Part shown: in pieces, positions 36,894-47,850 of the stretch
How positions within the stretch are numbered: the first letter of the stretch is position 1
Layout: every line of letters starts with the position of its first letter
Assembly: GCA_031763025.1 (NCBI GenBank)
Contig: JASSKH010000001.1
Span: 24,905,039-24,969,038, forward strand
Origin: Macrocystis pyrifera
Lineage: Eukaryota > Sar > Phaeophyceae > Laminariales > Laminariaceae
Direction of reading: 5' to 3'
Length of the DNA: 64,000 bases
Program-made: the position numbers and the translations under genes
The notes under the pieces: model-generated
What the model was told of the DNA's origin: nothing
The model's database searches: none
What the model saw: the letters and a program-made list of their open reading frames with translations, nothing else

Positions 36894-36950
36894 GTGTGAC
36901 GTATCATCACCCGTGTCACGTATTATCACCCGTGTGATGTATTATCACCC
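36894..36950. repeat. Three tandem 19-bp units
   Basis: GTGTGACGTATCATCACCC, GTGTCACGTATTATCACCC and GTGTGATGTATTATCACCC lie head to tail. Confidence 0.95.
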
Positions 36951-36971
36951 GCGTTAACGCGGCGGCGGTGA

Positions 36972-37082
36972 AACCTCTCGGAGCACACTTCAGTCCCCTT
37001 TTGGGGTTTTGGGGACAAACCAGATTTTTTTTTTGTCTGGTTTATCCCCAAAAAACGGGACTGAAGCAGCGCTTGAAGGGTT
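36972..37082. mobile_element. MITE family B, copy 2
   Basis: The left end AACCTCTCGGAGCACACTTC is followed by AGTCCC. The right end is the inverse, GGGACTGAAGC to GAAGGGTT. The interior contains GGGGACAAACCAG and its inverse CTGGTTTATCCCC around a T run. Confidence 0.75.
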
Positions 37083-37518
37083 ATCACGTCATCACCGCTT
37101 GAACAAAACTAATTGGTTGGTAATGGCTGCCTGGTTGTTCGGTTTTGATTGTTGACTGGTTGAAGCCGTTCGCCGTGTTGCCGTGTGTCCAAACAGACTT
37201 CTAGACTCGCTCAGGTCGTTGTTGGATGCCTGGTATTGTTTTTACGTTTTTCCATGTGATAAATACCCAGTTTTGTGATCAATCTATCTGTGGGTTTCAG
37301 AGTGGAGTGGGCTCTTTTTCGGCCAATCTCCATGTTTCCCTAAATAATGCAGGCCATAAACTATTCTGCAGGCCACTGCTGTAAAAATTACGTACCAGGT
37401 ATGCACGAAAAATCCCCGGACAAAAGCTACTCAATAATTATGTCACGTACCAGCTTTCTTACGTCCTCGCTTTTTTTCGGTACTGCAGTCCCGTCTAGGG
37501 GATAAACTATTTACGGGG

Positions 37519-39469
37519 TGTGTGTGTGTTCTTCACATTAAACCGTTCTTCTAGTCGTCGACATCCAGCAAGCCCAGTGTCCGTGCTGATTCTTCACCCT
37601 AGAAAGATACGAGCTCTGTGGTCACAGACTACGACACAGATAACACACCGCAATGCATTAATAGCCTGGGCAATGCCATGCCTTCGCACTAGATGCGGCC
37701 GACACAACATACATACATACGCCAGCAACCAAAATACACCATAAAGAAGGAGAAACAACGAAGAAACCACACCGAAAAAGAAAATGAGAATCCCAAATAA
37801 ACAAATAAAATGGGAAGCCAAAGCTCAGACACATGCCCCGAGCATGAGCCAAAATGGACGCGCAAGGGGGAAGAAGGAAGGAACAAGGAAAAAGGGAAAT
37901 ATGCATCCCGGGGAACACTTAACTAAGTAAAAAAGAGAAAGAATGAGTGGGCCAAAACATTAAAAAAAAAAAAAAAAAAACTCGCTCGTCACCCACCCAC
38001 TATGTAGCACTTCTTTCATAAGGATAAGAAAGGGAAAAGATAGGAAAAAGTTAAGTCATGGAAAAAAAATCAAAGCACCAAGCCACTACATACCAAACGG
38101 CCGCAGCAGTTGGCGGTATGAGTAGTAAAGAAAAGTCCAACCTAATAGTCGGCCTGGTACCTTGCTACCCTGTCTGCGGTCTCTCTGCTACTCTCTTCGG
38201 CCGCGGTTTCCCTTCTACTCCTCCCGTTCCCCCCCCTGCCCCCATACACTTGTACGGTGTTCCTTCTACCCCTCCTGCTTTTTCCCCTCCCCTCGTTCCC
38301 TCTAACGCTACCCGCAGCGGATGCACGGCGCTGTCTACTCAGCTTTGCCTCAGCCTCGTGCCACCTGCCCATGAACCGTTCAGCTGCTTCGAGGATTCCC
38401 CGGTACCACTTTCCCGTCTGTTTTGCTGCAGTGGGCCACATTGCGGTCCCAACTCCAAAGACTAAGGGGGAGTCTTCCGTTGATCCCTCGGTGGCTTTGA
38501 ACACTCTAAGGTCCTCAGCAATGGCCCTAGGCCAAGTCTTGAGCTGCCCGCCTGGTTTCGGGCTCTCCCCACCAGCGAACGTCCCGAACATCAACCGACT
38601 GGGCAATCGCCCCTCGTGTTGCCGCACCAGAGCCCCCGCAAAGAAGAGTCGCCGTTTACGGATGGTCGTTTCGATACTTTCGCATCGTGTTATCTTGAGC
38701 GCCTTCGCGTACAAGAGGGTGGTGTGGTCGGTGCGTAGTCGGCGCTGGAAGCCAATGACTCGCAGAAGGACTTCGTGGTGGGCTGATCGAAGCTTGGCGA
38801 AGTGGTCCGCATTGAGGGTCCACGTCACGCAACCGTACAGCAAGGTCTCGATCACCTCGGCCTTCAGCATCCGGACTTTCAGACTAAGCGGTGCGTTCGT
38901 CCTATCGTACAGTTCCGGACCATACCGTTTGAGGCATGCCCGCATCAGACGGATTCGTCGCTCGATTTCGAAGGAGAGGTCAGCGTTCTCGTGGATAATG
39001 CATCCTAGGTATAAAAACTGGGTCGTCTGTTTATACTTCTGGCCTGCAGCTTCGATCGCGAGCGGTGAGGTGGTAAACGTCTGATCCGGTGTTCGTAGGA
39101 GCATCGTCTCTGTCTTCTTCTCGGATACCGTGAGACCTACTGCTTCGAAGACAGTCACGATGACGGTCATCATTCTTGCAAGGCCTTCCGCCGACTTCGA
39201 GACTATTCCTGCGTCGTCTGCATACAACATACCCCACACAGCCCTTTGCACGCATGCCAACGGTTCCCCTTTTCCGACAAGCCTGTCCTCTTCGAGATGA
39301 ACCAAATCCCTTACGATGCATTCGTCTTTGCTGAGGCGTACCAGCACGATGTGTATCGCAGCGGCGAAGAACACGTTGAACAGTAACGGCGATAGTACGC
39401 AGCCTTGCCGCAGCCCCTGGGTTACATTGAACCAGTCCGAGTGTTCACCGTCATCCGCACGCACGCGAG
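37519..39469 (-). mobile_element. LINE (non-LTR retrotransposon) copy 1, 5'-truncated
   Basis: The reverse transcriptase reading frame runs from 39469 to a stop at 38142 without interruption (about 440 residues). It contains the palm motif [16 protein letters not shown], the catalytic GMLYADDAG motif, then thumb and C-terminal region (FLYLGCIIHENADLSFEIERR, ALKITRCESIETTIRKRR, KWYRGILEAAERFMGRWHEA). The 3' untranslated region extends down to 37519 and ends GGTTTAATGTGAAGAAC then (AC)n. Upstream RT blocks present in copy 2 are missing: the sequence stops at GCACGCGAGCC and MITE family A follows directly. No endonuclease domain is present in the window. Clade is not assigned. The intact remaining frame suggests a fairly young copy. 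Confidence 0.9.
38142..39469 (-). CDS. Reverse transcriptase, C-terminal two thirds, from LINE copy 1
   Basis: The open frame lacks the first RT blocks and any start codon of its own. The nominal beginning at higher coordinates (39470-39623) is read-through of the MITE. Catalytic Asp pair YADD is present. It would not be functional without the missing N-terminal part. Confidence 0.85.
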
Positions 39470-39564
39470 CCCCATAGTAAATAGGACTACATATTATGAG
39501 TAAAAAGAGGTATATATATGTTTTGTGTGTACCGTAGGTGCTATTTACTATGGTCCCCCGAAAT
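39470..39564. mobile_element. MITE family A, copy 3, abutting the LINE
   Basis: CCATAGTAAATAGGAC on the left and CTATTTACTATGGTCCCCCG on the right are inverted. The interior has TATATATATGTTTTGTGTGT. The left outer terminus (TTACGGGG) is missing, so the breakpoint with the LINE removed the end of the element. Confidence 0.75.
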
Positions 39565-41674
39565 ACGTGGAATTTGAGGGTTAGGGTTAGAATTTGAGTG
39601 TACACCGTCAAAAGGGACTGCAACTTGCCCGAAAAGGAACAAATAAAAGGACCGCTTGGTATTGTTTACCTTCGGCTTTGCATTCACGTACGTACGGAAA
39701 AACGGCCCTTCTGTTCTATTTCCGCCAAGAGCAGTGGTCGAGGTACTTCTTTCACTTTTCGCACGAAAAAGGTGAGCCCCACATGGGCCCTTTTGGGTTT
39801 CTTCTAGGGCCCCTTTTTTTTCTCCAACTATTATTAATAATAATGCCATCTGTTTTATGCTCTTTTTTTTCTATTAAGCCCCAGCTACTACAGCACAGTA
39901 GTAGCAACTGCTGCTGTCACCTGGTGGTGGTATAGACTCTGTGCGACCAATGATGCTCCATTATTGCCTTTATCCTTGTACAGCTAGTATGCTACGGTGA
40001 AAACGGTCGTCATGGACAGCAAGCAGGAATATACTACGTATCAATAATACTGGTACTACTAGATACCTGGTTCGTGGTAGGTAGGTTCCTCGGAAATCAG
40101 TGCCGCCGTCGACGCCTGGTGTTCGCCAATCATGATACCACGATGTCATATTCTTAATAGTCCTCTCTCCTGTCTACAGATGTAGGAGTATTGTGACTCA
40201 CTTTAACGTCTTATTACAGAGCTATGCAAGGTAGTATCTACATATTCCGGCAATACCTACCATAATTTCTACAGAACGTTTCTTATGGTACCAGATTCTG
40301 CTCCTACAGCAGTAGCGGAGAATTATAGAACTATGCTCTTAACAGCGATTCTGCTCCTACGAGGATAATTCAGCCACGAGTTGCTATAGTATAGCCCTGA
40401 CTATGTTCGCAATATATCACATGCTACCTGGTACGTACGTACCAGGTAGTCTGCAATTATGCTTCGGGGTTCAGAAGGAGAAACATACCAGAAATTCTGC
40501 TGGCACAAGAAACGAAACCAAGGCCGAACTTGACAGCTGTGACCAAAATAGAAAATAGCTGCATGCAGGCTACGGGCGGTGTTTGCCCCTCGAGAGTAAT
40601 TGACCCCTTCCTGATTTTGTATGTCGTTCTTGTTTCGGTTGCGGCGTGGAAATTTCTCAAGAGTTACACCAACACCAAATAAAACCCAAAACCAGGATCA
40701 ACCAAGTCTAGACCTTCAACCCGCCCGCGCCTAGCGCAAGAGCAGTGCTTACTAGACTGGTATCAAAAGCGAGAGTGAGAACTAAACACTCGACCCACTT
40801 AGGGCCGCACTCCCTTTGTTGTGTGGACAAAAACACTCGGAAGGAAAGTCACATTATACTTTATTTGTACATGTACAGATAGTGCAGTAAGGAAGAGGAG
40901 GTTAACGTTCCCTTGTTCAGGTGCTCTGACGGCGATCTCACGGACCCTGCCATGTGTATGGCAACGAAAAAAAAAAAATGAAAAAATGAAAAATCTCGTA
41001 CATCGTATCATACGTACGTACGCCCATGAATGGCAAGGACCCGCCTTCTAAAGCGCATACATGCAACTAGTACCTGGTACCTGGTGTGCAAAGTACCTGG
41101 TGTTGTAGAAATAGTGCACGGGTTTGATGATAACCAGAATGCCGCAACAAAGGCGAAGAACGCGCACACACAGCAAGCAGTTTCGCTGCGTACACTTGAT
41201 ATTGCTGCGTACACTCGCTAGCGACCACGGACTGGCCAATATATACCACGAAAAAAAAAAAAACACAAGACAACTTTCCGTTGACTCATGTACCGGCATC
41301 GTCGTTGCGACCAACAAAACGAGGGGTGAGGGCGGTTTTGCCATTCTTCCATTCTTCCCTCCTACTAGAAATAGGCGTCCTTCTTTAATGCCGGTGCCCG
41401 AAATATTGCCGATTAAATCGCTTGGCACCGATGAGATTCACCAGTGTGGCAGGGTGCGGAACAAGGCCGGCGTATTGGCCTTGCACATGCAAACCGGCAA
41501 GACAGAGAGACCACTACTACTGCGGTACTGTATGTAAGAGTGCGGGCGTGTGTGTAGCAGTATGTACGAGCACCACGAGCAGTTCATGCCGGACACCGCA
41601 CTGCGCACGAGGAGCAGTTCGGACAACTGAAAAACCACAGACCCCCGACCCCAGCCCGATTGCTGTAATAGAGT
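39565..41674. other. Intergenic region with no recognised gene
   Basis: Contains a 26-bp perfect palindrome at 40424-40449, a TACCTGGTACCTGGTG cluster at 41070-41105, and several TACAGCAGTA-type decamers. No coding signal is supported. Confidence 0.4.
40424..40449. repeat. 26-bp perfect palindrome
   Basis: CTACCTGGTACGT is followed directly by its own reverse complement. It contains two copies of the locally frequent TACCTGGTA motif. Confidence 0.95.
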
Positions 41675-41682
41675 TGCATCCC

Positions 41683-42362
41683 GCTTGACTGAGAACCGGG
41701 TACCCGGTGGCGGGTACCCGGAACCGTCGGAACCGGAACCATCCCGGCCTAACTCACGGAATCGCGGGTATGTATACCCCGGGTACCCGGGTACCAGGGT
41801 ACCCGTCAATTGTTCTGTAAGGAGGCCCCAAGACTGGGGTATACCTCGATATATGCATACACTGCAGCAGCAGCTGTGCCCCTAGACTCTCGCCTCCCGC
41901 CCCTGCAGACTACAGGCCGACAATAGAGAATACCCCTACCTGCCTTCGCACAACACGCTACACACGAGTAAACTCAGTACACAGACGCACACGATACCCC
42001 TGCCACAGCGTAAGCGGCCCTACTTTAACATGAACCGAAGAAGATATAAACCAATCACGAGAAAAGTCCCAACCGTTCGGTGTTGCTGTTGGTAGAGAGA
42101 CATATGGGATTGCGGCAATGAGATCGATCATCACGTAAATAGTGTATGGTAACTCAGGTACCCGGGTACCTGTGTCCGCCTTCCCACGCCACCTCTCAAA
42201 CGCAAGAAGGGGAGCAAATAGTGTATGGTAAACCGGTACCCGAGTACCCGGGTACCCGTGACCCGGGTACCCGTGTCTCCTGGGACCCGGGTACCCGGTT
42301 CCGGCTCAATCACCCCCCCCCCCACCCGGTCGGGTACCCGGTTCAAAATTTTGAGGCCGGGG
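41683..42362. mobile_element. Candidate hAT-like non-autonomous element with GGGTACCC arrays
   Basis: Subterminal inverted repeats GAACCGGGTACCCG (41693) and CGGGTACCCGGTTC (to 42344) are perfect over 14 bp. Clusters of GGGTACCC palindromes lie at both ends and once internally (42157). The 8-mer TGCATCCC flanks the element on both sides (41675-41682 and 42363-42370), as an 8-bp target duplication would. The outermost termini are diverged. No transposase is present. Confidence 0.5.
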
Positions 42363-42370
42363 TGCATCCC

Positions 42371-43610
42371 TATATGCTGTAAGCAATCGTCACACACGCA
42401 CAACACACACGTTTATTTTTTTGGTTTTTGCCAAAATCAGGTATACCTGGCCACTTTCGTGCCAAAAACAGTTACATACTGAAATCAAGTACAAAACACA
42501 CACCAGGAGCCCTGCTATTGGCCAAGCTGACGTTGTAACTGATTTTGGCCAACTTTGAACCAATCAGAGAGGCCATACGTACCCTGTGTTTTCTCTCCGT
42601 ATGCGTCTGCCCTCCCTCGGTTGAAATTCTTCTGTATGGACGTATAAACTCTGTACTCGTACGTCATACGTCAAAGTACATATACATGCATACATGCGTA
42701 GGCTGGTTTCACTTTTTCTCCTTTGGGGTGTGCGATGTGCTTCAAAGTTGTTGTGTGCACTCTGTTGTTTTCTATGTTCACACACAGCAGTCTTTACAGC
42801 ACCATGGACACTCGGCGTTTCGTCTGCACCACCCCGCGTCGAGGTGGTCTCAGGTTTGGTACGGCAAGATAATTTCGTGCCGAGCAGGCGGTTCCGCGAG
42901 GACGGTCTGAAAGCTTTAAAGCTGTCAACGGGGGGGGGGGCGCCAGAGCAAATACTCTTGGCGCTCCCGCCGTGGCGAAACAAACGAAGCATATTAATAG
43001 TGACTCTTTGCAGGTCCAAGTGGAGCTGGTGGTACCTAACACTCTGAAGAAAACAATACAATTCAGATTTTGGAGGCCATGTGGCACGCCTAATGCTTTA
43101 ATTTAGGCGCATTTCTTTTTTTACCGGATTGTCATGGACATACACACCGCTCGCGGCGCGCGTTTTTTACTTGGTTTTAGAATGTGCCTGATTTTGGCTC
43201 AAACGGATCAGGTGTACCTGATTTTGGCATTTGCCCTTATTTTTTTGCCACTCTTCGCTTCGCACTCAACAAGTTGGAATTTCAGAGTACCTCGGGGAGA
43301 GAAAACGCAGGCCGAAAAAAAAAAAAGCGAGTAACCGTGGTTACACAGCCAGCGTTTGCCTGCCGCACGAAGCAGCCCCCGGGTTGACAGAATGCATGCA
43401 TACATGCGCACATATATTTATGTACAGGGTACGCACGTGTCCCAATTTGCGACGCAAAAAGGCATTTACGTGCGACGCAAAAGCGCAGGACGATGATTTT
43501 GATACATGTTCATCATCATCATGATTGCATAGTTACCCGGTTATATTCGATAAGGCCGCTCCCGAACTTGCGGTTTTTTAGGTCGTCATACGCTACTACA
43601 CTACCGGCGT
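42371..43610. other. Intergenic region, nothing recognised
   Basis: Short overlapping open frames on both strands only. A G10 run lies at about 42930. No family repeat was identified. Confidence 0.35.
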
Positions 43611-43614
43611 CCCC

Positions 43615-43933
43615 GGTGGCTTGGTAGGTGGTCCGCGAGCCTGTCAAGATCAATTTCGTGAGTTCGAGTCTCACCGAGTGCATGGGACTTTTTCTTGCAT
43701 AAAAAATTGATAAGCGGAAAGCGCGAAAGCGTGAGTTGGCTACATTCGATGAAAATCGACGAGCAGTGGGAATGCTGAACCCTATGCGCGATAAAAACTA
43801 AAGGCACGTACCGGGGGGGAGAAGGGACGACACCTGTGACCACGGCTTGTCCAGAAGATCGTCGAGGGTAAAACCTCATACGAGTGGGCTGGAAAGCAAA
43901 AGTGATGATTAAAAAAAAAAAAAAAAAAAAAAA
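43615..43933 (+). mobile_element. tRNA-derived SINE, full-length copy
   Basis: The head GGCTTGGTAGGTGGTCCGCG has a perfect T-arm, GTGAG-TTCGAGT-CTCAC, which contains the pol III B box. The body includes CGATGAAAATCGACGAGCAG and GACCACGGCTTGTCCAGAAG. The element ends GTGATGATT and an A run of about 24 bases at 43910-43933. The tRNA isotype is not assigned. Confidence 0.88.
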
Positions 43934-44038
43934 TACTATACGCAAGTTCCAGAAGGGGTCATGACAACCATGTTAACAATTTTTACGATATTAATATTAA
44001 TACAGTAGTACTGCAGCCCGGTTGTGTTCGTGTTTTTC

Positions 44039-44132
44039 AACCCTTTTAGTACCGCGGTCCCATTTTGGGAACAAATCACTTGGAAATAGACTGGTTTGTC
44101 CCCAAATCGGGGACTGCGGTACTAAAGAGGTT
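44039..44132. mobile_element. MITE family B, copy 3
   Basis: AACCCTTTTAGTACCGCGGT at the left is the inverse of ACTGCGGTACTAAAGAGGTT at the right. The inner pair is GGGAACAAATC/GGTTTGTCCCC. It is the best-preserved copy of the family. Confidence 0.85.
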
Positions 44133-44138
44133 AAACGC

Positions 44139-44195
44139 TTCTTTCTACCCGTCGACATCCAGCACAACCAATGTCCGTGCCCCCGGGGGACAAGC
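44139..44195 (-). mobile_element. LINE 3'-end fragment
   Basis: CCGTCGACATCCAGCACAAC and CAATGTCCGTGC match the LINE 3' tail (reverse orientation). Only about 55 bp is present. Confidence 0.55.
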
Positions 44196-44283
44196 AAACC
44201 ACTCCTGACTCATCAAAATAAATTCTCACTATTATGTACCAATAGTTTATCCCCAAAACGAGACAATCATTTGTCTCCAAATA

Positions 44284-44660
44284 GGCTTGGTAGGTGGTCC
44301 GCGTGCCTATCAAGATCAATTTCGTGGGTTCAAGCCTCACCGAGTGCATGCTCGTAGGGGCTTTTTCTTGCATAAGAAGAGATTGATCAGCGGAAAGCGC
44401 GAGAGCGTGAGTTAGCTACATTCGATGAAAATCGACGAGCAGTGGGAATGCTGAACCCTATGCGCGATAAAAAATAAAGGCACGTACCGGGGGGGGGGGA
44501 GAAGGGAAGACACCTGTGACCACGGCTTGTCCAGAAGGTCGTCGAGGGTAAAACCTCCTACGAGTGGGCCGGAAAGTGAAAGTGATGATGAAAATAAATA
44601 AAGAAATAAAGAAATAAAGAAAGAAATAAAGAAATAAAGAAAGAGAATAAAGAGAATAAC
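44284..44660 (+). mobile_element. tRNA-derived SINE with (AAATAAAG)n tail
   Basis: The head is CTTGGTAGGTGGTCCGCGTG, the B box GTGGGTTCAAGCCTCACC, and the body is the same as at 43.6 kb. The tail is a variable AAATAAAG/AAAGAAAT microsatellite from about 44590 to 44660 instead of a simple A run. Confidence 0.88.
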
Positions 44661-44696
44661 CATTTTAGGATAACATTAATAGTAACATCAAAAAGC

Positions 44697-45016
44697 TTCT
44701 ATTACGGGGGTCCATAGTTAACAGGACCCATGGTATACATAAAAAACTATATATTAACATATTTTTACTAACAGTATTTGGTCCTATTTTACTATTTTTT
44801 TTTTTTTTTTTAATCATCACTTTTACTTTCCAGCCCACTCGTACGAGGTTTTACCCTCGACGATCTTCTGGACAAGCCGTGGTCACAGGTGTCGTCCCTT
44901 CTCCCCCCCGGTACGTGCCTTTAGTTTTTTATCGCGCATAGGGTTCAGCATTCCCACTGCTCGTCGATTTTCATCGAATGTAGCCAACTCACGCTTTCTA
45001 TGGTCCCCCGTAGTAG
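44697..45016. mobile_element. MITE family A, copy 4, split by a SINE
   Basis: The left part CTATTACGGGGGTCCATAGT to GGTCCTATTTTACTAT ends at about 44794. The right end CTATGGTCCCCCGTAGTAG resumes at about 44998. Between them lies an inverted, 5'-truncated SINE. CTAT occurs on both sides of the SINE, consistent with a short target duplication. Confidence 0.85.
44795..44997 (-). mobile_element. SINE, 5'-truncated, nested in MITE
   Basis: From a T17 run (the A tail in reverse) through ACTTTCCAGCCCACTCGTAC, GAGGTTTTACCCTCGACGAT and GCCAACTCACGC. The tRNA-like head is absent, so it is a 5'-truncated insertion. Confidence 0.88.
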
Positions 45017-45039
45017 TGTTCAGGGACAGAGTAGTACAG

Positions 45040-45085
45040 CAGTTTGTCTCCACAAACGGCACTGCAGCAGTCCTAAACGGGTTGG
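45040..45085. mobile_element. MITE family B, half copy
   Basis: GTTTGTCTCCACAAACGGCA and CTGCAGCAGTCCTAAACGGG correspond to the right half of family B. The left half is not found. Confidence 0.5.
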
Positions 45086-45098
45086 AATATTATTAATA

Positions 45099-45209
45099 CT
45101 ATTGCGGGGGGGCATAGTAAATAGGACCAAACATTGTTAGTAAAAAAAATGAAATACATGGGTTTTTGTGCGTACCGTAGGTCCTATTAACTATGGTCCC
45201 CCGTGATAG
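45099..45209. mobile_element. MITE family A, copy 5
   Basis: The left end CTATTGCGGGGGGGCATAGT and right end ACTATGGTCCCCCGTGATAG are inverted. The interior is AAATACATGGGTTTTTGTGC. Confidence 0.85.
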
Positions 45210-46219
45210 TATACCTGGTATATAACATAAGAGCATGGCGAAATCTCACCTTTCCGCTACCCCATAGCCCAGGCACACTGCTGTAAAAACTATCCAACCT
45301 CAATTCCACGAATAATATTACTACTGCCTGCTGTAGTCAGTGGACCGAGTTTAGACGTTTAGTGCCTGCTACATAGGGTATACAAACTCTGGACGTACCC
45401 GGTTATTATCACCGAAAAAACAGACCCCAGGTCCACCTGGACCAACTGACTGTGCGTTTTAGTAGGTAGGGTGCATGTGGGTATCTCCCGGGTATTACCG
45501 TGAGTGTACCCGGGTACATCCAGAGTATATACCCTACTACTGCAAACACAGCCTTAGCTCTAGACCTACACATATACCAGGTGTATTTCCACGTACGAGT
45601 ATACCTGGTAGACTAGAAGCCGGAGGAATGCGACCAATGAACCGGGGATGCAACGTTAACGTTGACGAGGAATAGGATATAGTATACCGGCAGCTAAAAT
45701 GAAATGACGTGGGGAATGGAAATTGGGAAACGACTGGCAGAGAAGTGTATGAGGTATGAGGGATACGACTGATTTACGGAAGGATATTCGGTTTATATAG
45801 GAACGGCATCTACCCTATATTGTCGGAAGGCAAGAATATAATAATAACTTGAGAAATGGGCGTATCCCCAAACGTGGGTGCAGTTAACCAAACACACAAA
45901 CTGCGAGGCGTGGTCACACCTTGACCTTGAATATTTACAGAGGGTTTCGTGCTTGTCGCCTAAAGCCGACCCTTCGATGCGAACCCCATGTATTATATTA
46001 ATAGTGGTCAGTGCTTGGATGCTCTGCTTGGTAAGAATCACGGTTGACTCGGCCGGCTTGGATACTGCTGTAGTGGGAAAGACTCCAGGTTGATTCTGCT
46101 AGCTCGAGATGCTATACTGCTGGTGGTGGCTGGGAAAGACTCCAGCTCGTAGGTTGATTGAGCCGCACAAAAAATATAGCCTTAGCCAATCAGAGTGCCA
46201 AAATACTGCTGTAGCTTCC
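45210..46219. other. Intergenic, nothing recognised
   Basis: It contains several TACTGCTGTA-type decamers (46060, 46110) and TACCTGGTA motifs (45215, 45580-45610). No gene is supported. Confidence 0.35.
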
Positions 46220-46220
46220 T

Positions 46221-46330
46221 TATTACGGGGGGCCATAGTAAATAGGACCAAATACTGTTCGTAAAAATATGAAAATATATGCGTGTTTGTGTATACCGTA
46301 GGTCCTATTAACTATGGTCCCCCGTAATAG
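46221..46330. mobile_element. MITE family A, copy 6
   Basis: The ends TATTACGGGGGGCCATAGTA and TATGGTCCCCCGTAATAG are inverted. The inverted symmetry extends a few bases outward (CTTCCT on the left, AGGAAG on the right), and its interior is ATATATGCGTGTTTGTGT. Confidence 0.85.
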
Positions 46331-47443
46331 GAAGATTCATTATCGACCCTTGACTACTCTTATACTGCAAGCGGCTACGACCGGACAAGACTACCACAGC
46401 AGTAGACGCGCTTGACAAAAGGGGGGAAACGTCGAAAGCTCTGTCCGGGTTCGACTCGACCATCACTCACACTTCTGATGCGGGGTGCTATGTAGTAGAA
46501 TAGCAGTTCTTGCCGCGCCCTGCCGCCTTCTAAACGGTGGGCCAAGTGCGCTCCCTCTTATTGCAAAGCAACAACTACTGCTGTAGTATACGCGGTAATG
46601 CCTCCACAACAAGGAGCGGGCGTAAGGGGATATTATGCCATGTACCACGTCGCTGCAAGCAGTGACAGACGAAAAATAACCCATGTATACGTACACAATT
46701 CAAGTATCCTCCCAAGGGAGGGGAAAAAAAAGGGGACCACCTTTGGAACTTCGAGCCTCGCTACTGCTTGTAAACAACAGGTGAAAAACCCGATATCGGA
46801 ATGCCGTACGCTATGATGTCATGTACCAGTAATGTCCGATTATATATACAATATTGTCAGTAGCATACATACGAGCAAGTACCGGCCCTCTCATAAGAAC
46901 TCGGACTACCGGCCCGGGCTGGCCAAGTACAAAAAAAGACGGTAATGTGAGTAGCACGCAGTCAGTACCGACCCTTACTCTTCCTAAGAAACCGAGAAAT
47001 AAACTGGCCCAGGCCGACACTGCAGCACGTGTACTCGTATTGTTTTTATTGACAAAAAAAAGGCAAGAAAGGGTGAATTTCCGCATTAAATTCAGTAAAA
47101 ACCGCTCCCGAATTTACTATTTTCCCCAAAATACGTACCAGGTACGCAAGTGTATCAGGCCGAGCGGTCTTGTGAAGCTATAAATATGAGAAACACAAAC
47201 GCGTCAGATGTGATTTGACCTGCGACTGAGTGGTCGACACTCAACTTTGAAAGGCCGAGTGTGTTGTGGGGCTCTTTCGTATGAGAGTAGGGCCGGGCCG
47301 GTAGAGGTATACGATATTATTTACAACATTCTGCTGACAACGACCATCCATGTAACTGTTCTGCCACTCATCTTTTCATGCTTTTAGCCTGTCCTGTGAG
47401 AACGGACCACAGCAGCAGTAATAATTTTTTCGGTGGTGAGTTT
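46331..47443. other. Intergenic, nothing recognised
   Basis: No long unambiguous open frame. A short motif at 47210-47260 (GGTCGACACTCAACTTTGAA) resembles the 75-bp insertion described near 62.2 kb. Confidence 0.35.
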
Positions 47444-47554
47444 CTATTACGGTGGTCCATAGTTAATAGGACCAAATATTGTTATCAAAAATAGGTAAAT
47501 ATATAGGTTTTTATGTGTACCATAGGTCCTATTAACTATGGACCCCCGCAATAG
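47444..47554. mobile_element. MITE family A, copy 7
   Basis: The ends CTATTACGGTGGTCCATAGT and ACTATGGACCCCCGCAATAG are inverted. The interior is AAATATATAGGTTTTTATGT. Confidence 0.88.
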
Positions 47555-47756
47555 TGTGACAACAACAGCTCTTCAATCCACACTCGACACAGAACACCGC
47601 AATTATTGTATTAATAGTAGCATTCTCGCCCTGATGGTGCGATGTGACACCAGTACCAAGCAACAGGCCACAATGATATGATATCTATTACTATTAATAG
47701 TCGACGTCTGTCTCACTGCCTCACGTTTAATTTCATCATACCGAGTCATACGATGT

Positions 47757-47850
47757 GTTCCAGCTCACCTCGTAGGAGGATTTACACGCAACGCCAATCT
47801 GAACAAGCCGTGGTCACAGGGGTCTCTTCCCTGCCCCCCGCGGGTTTTGC
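47757..47850 (-). mobile_element. SINE fragment, diverged
   Basis: CAGCTCACCTCGTAGGAGG and GAACAAGCCGTGGTCACAGG match the 3' body of the SINE in reverse orientation with several changes. The rest of the element is missing. Confidence 0.65.

Noticed and set aside
43615-44350. Functional tRNA genes
   Set aside because: The tRNA-like heads are part of a repeated 300-bp element with an A-rich tail and lack pairing acceptor stems.
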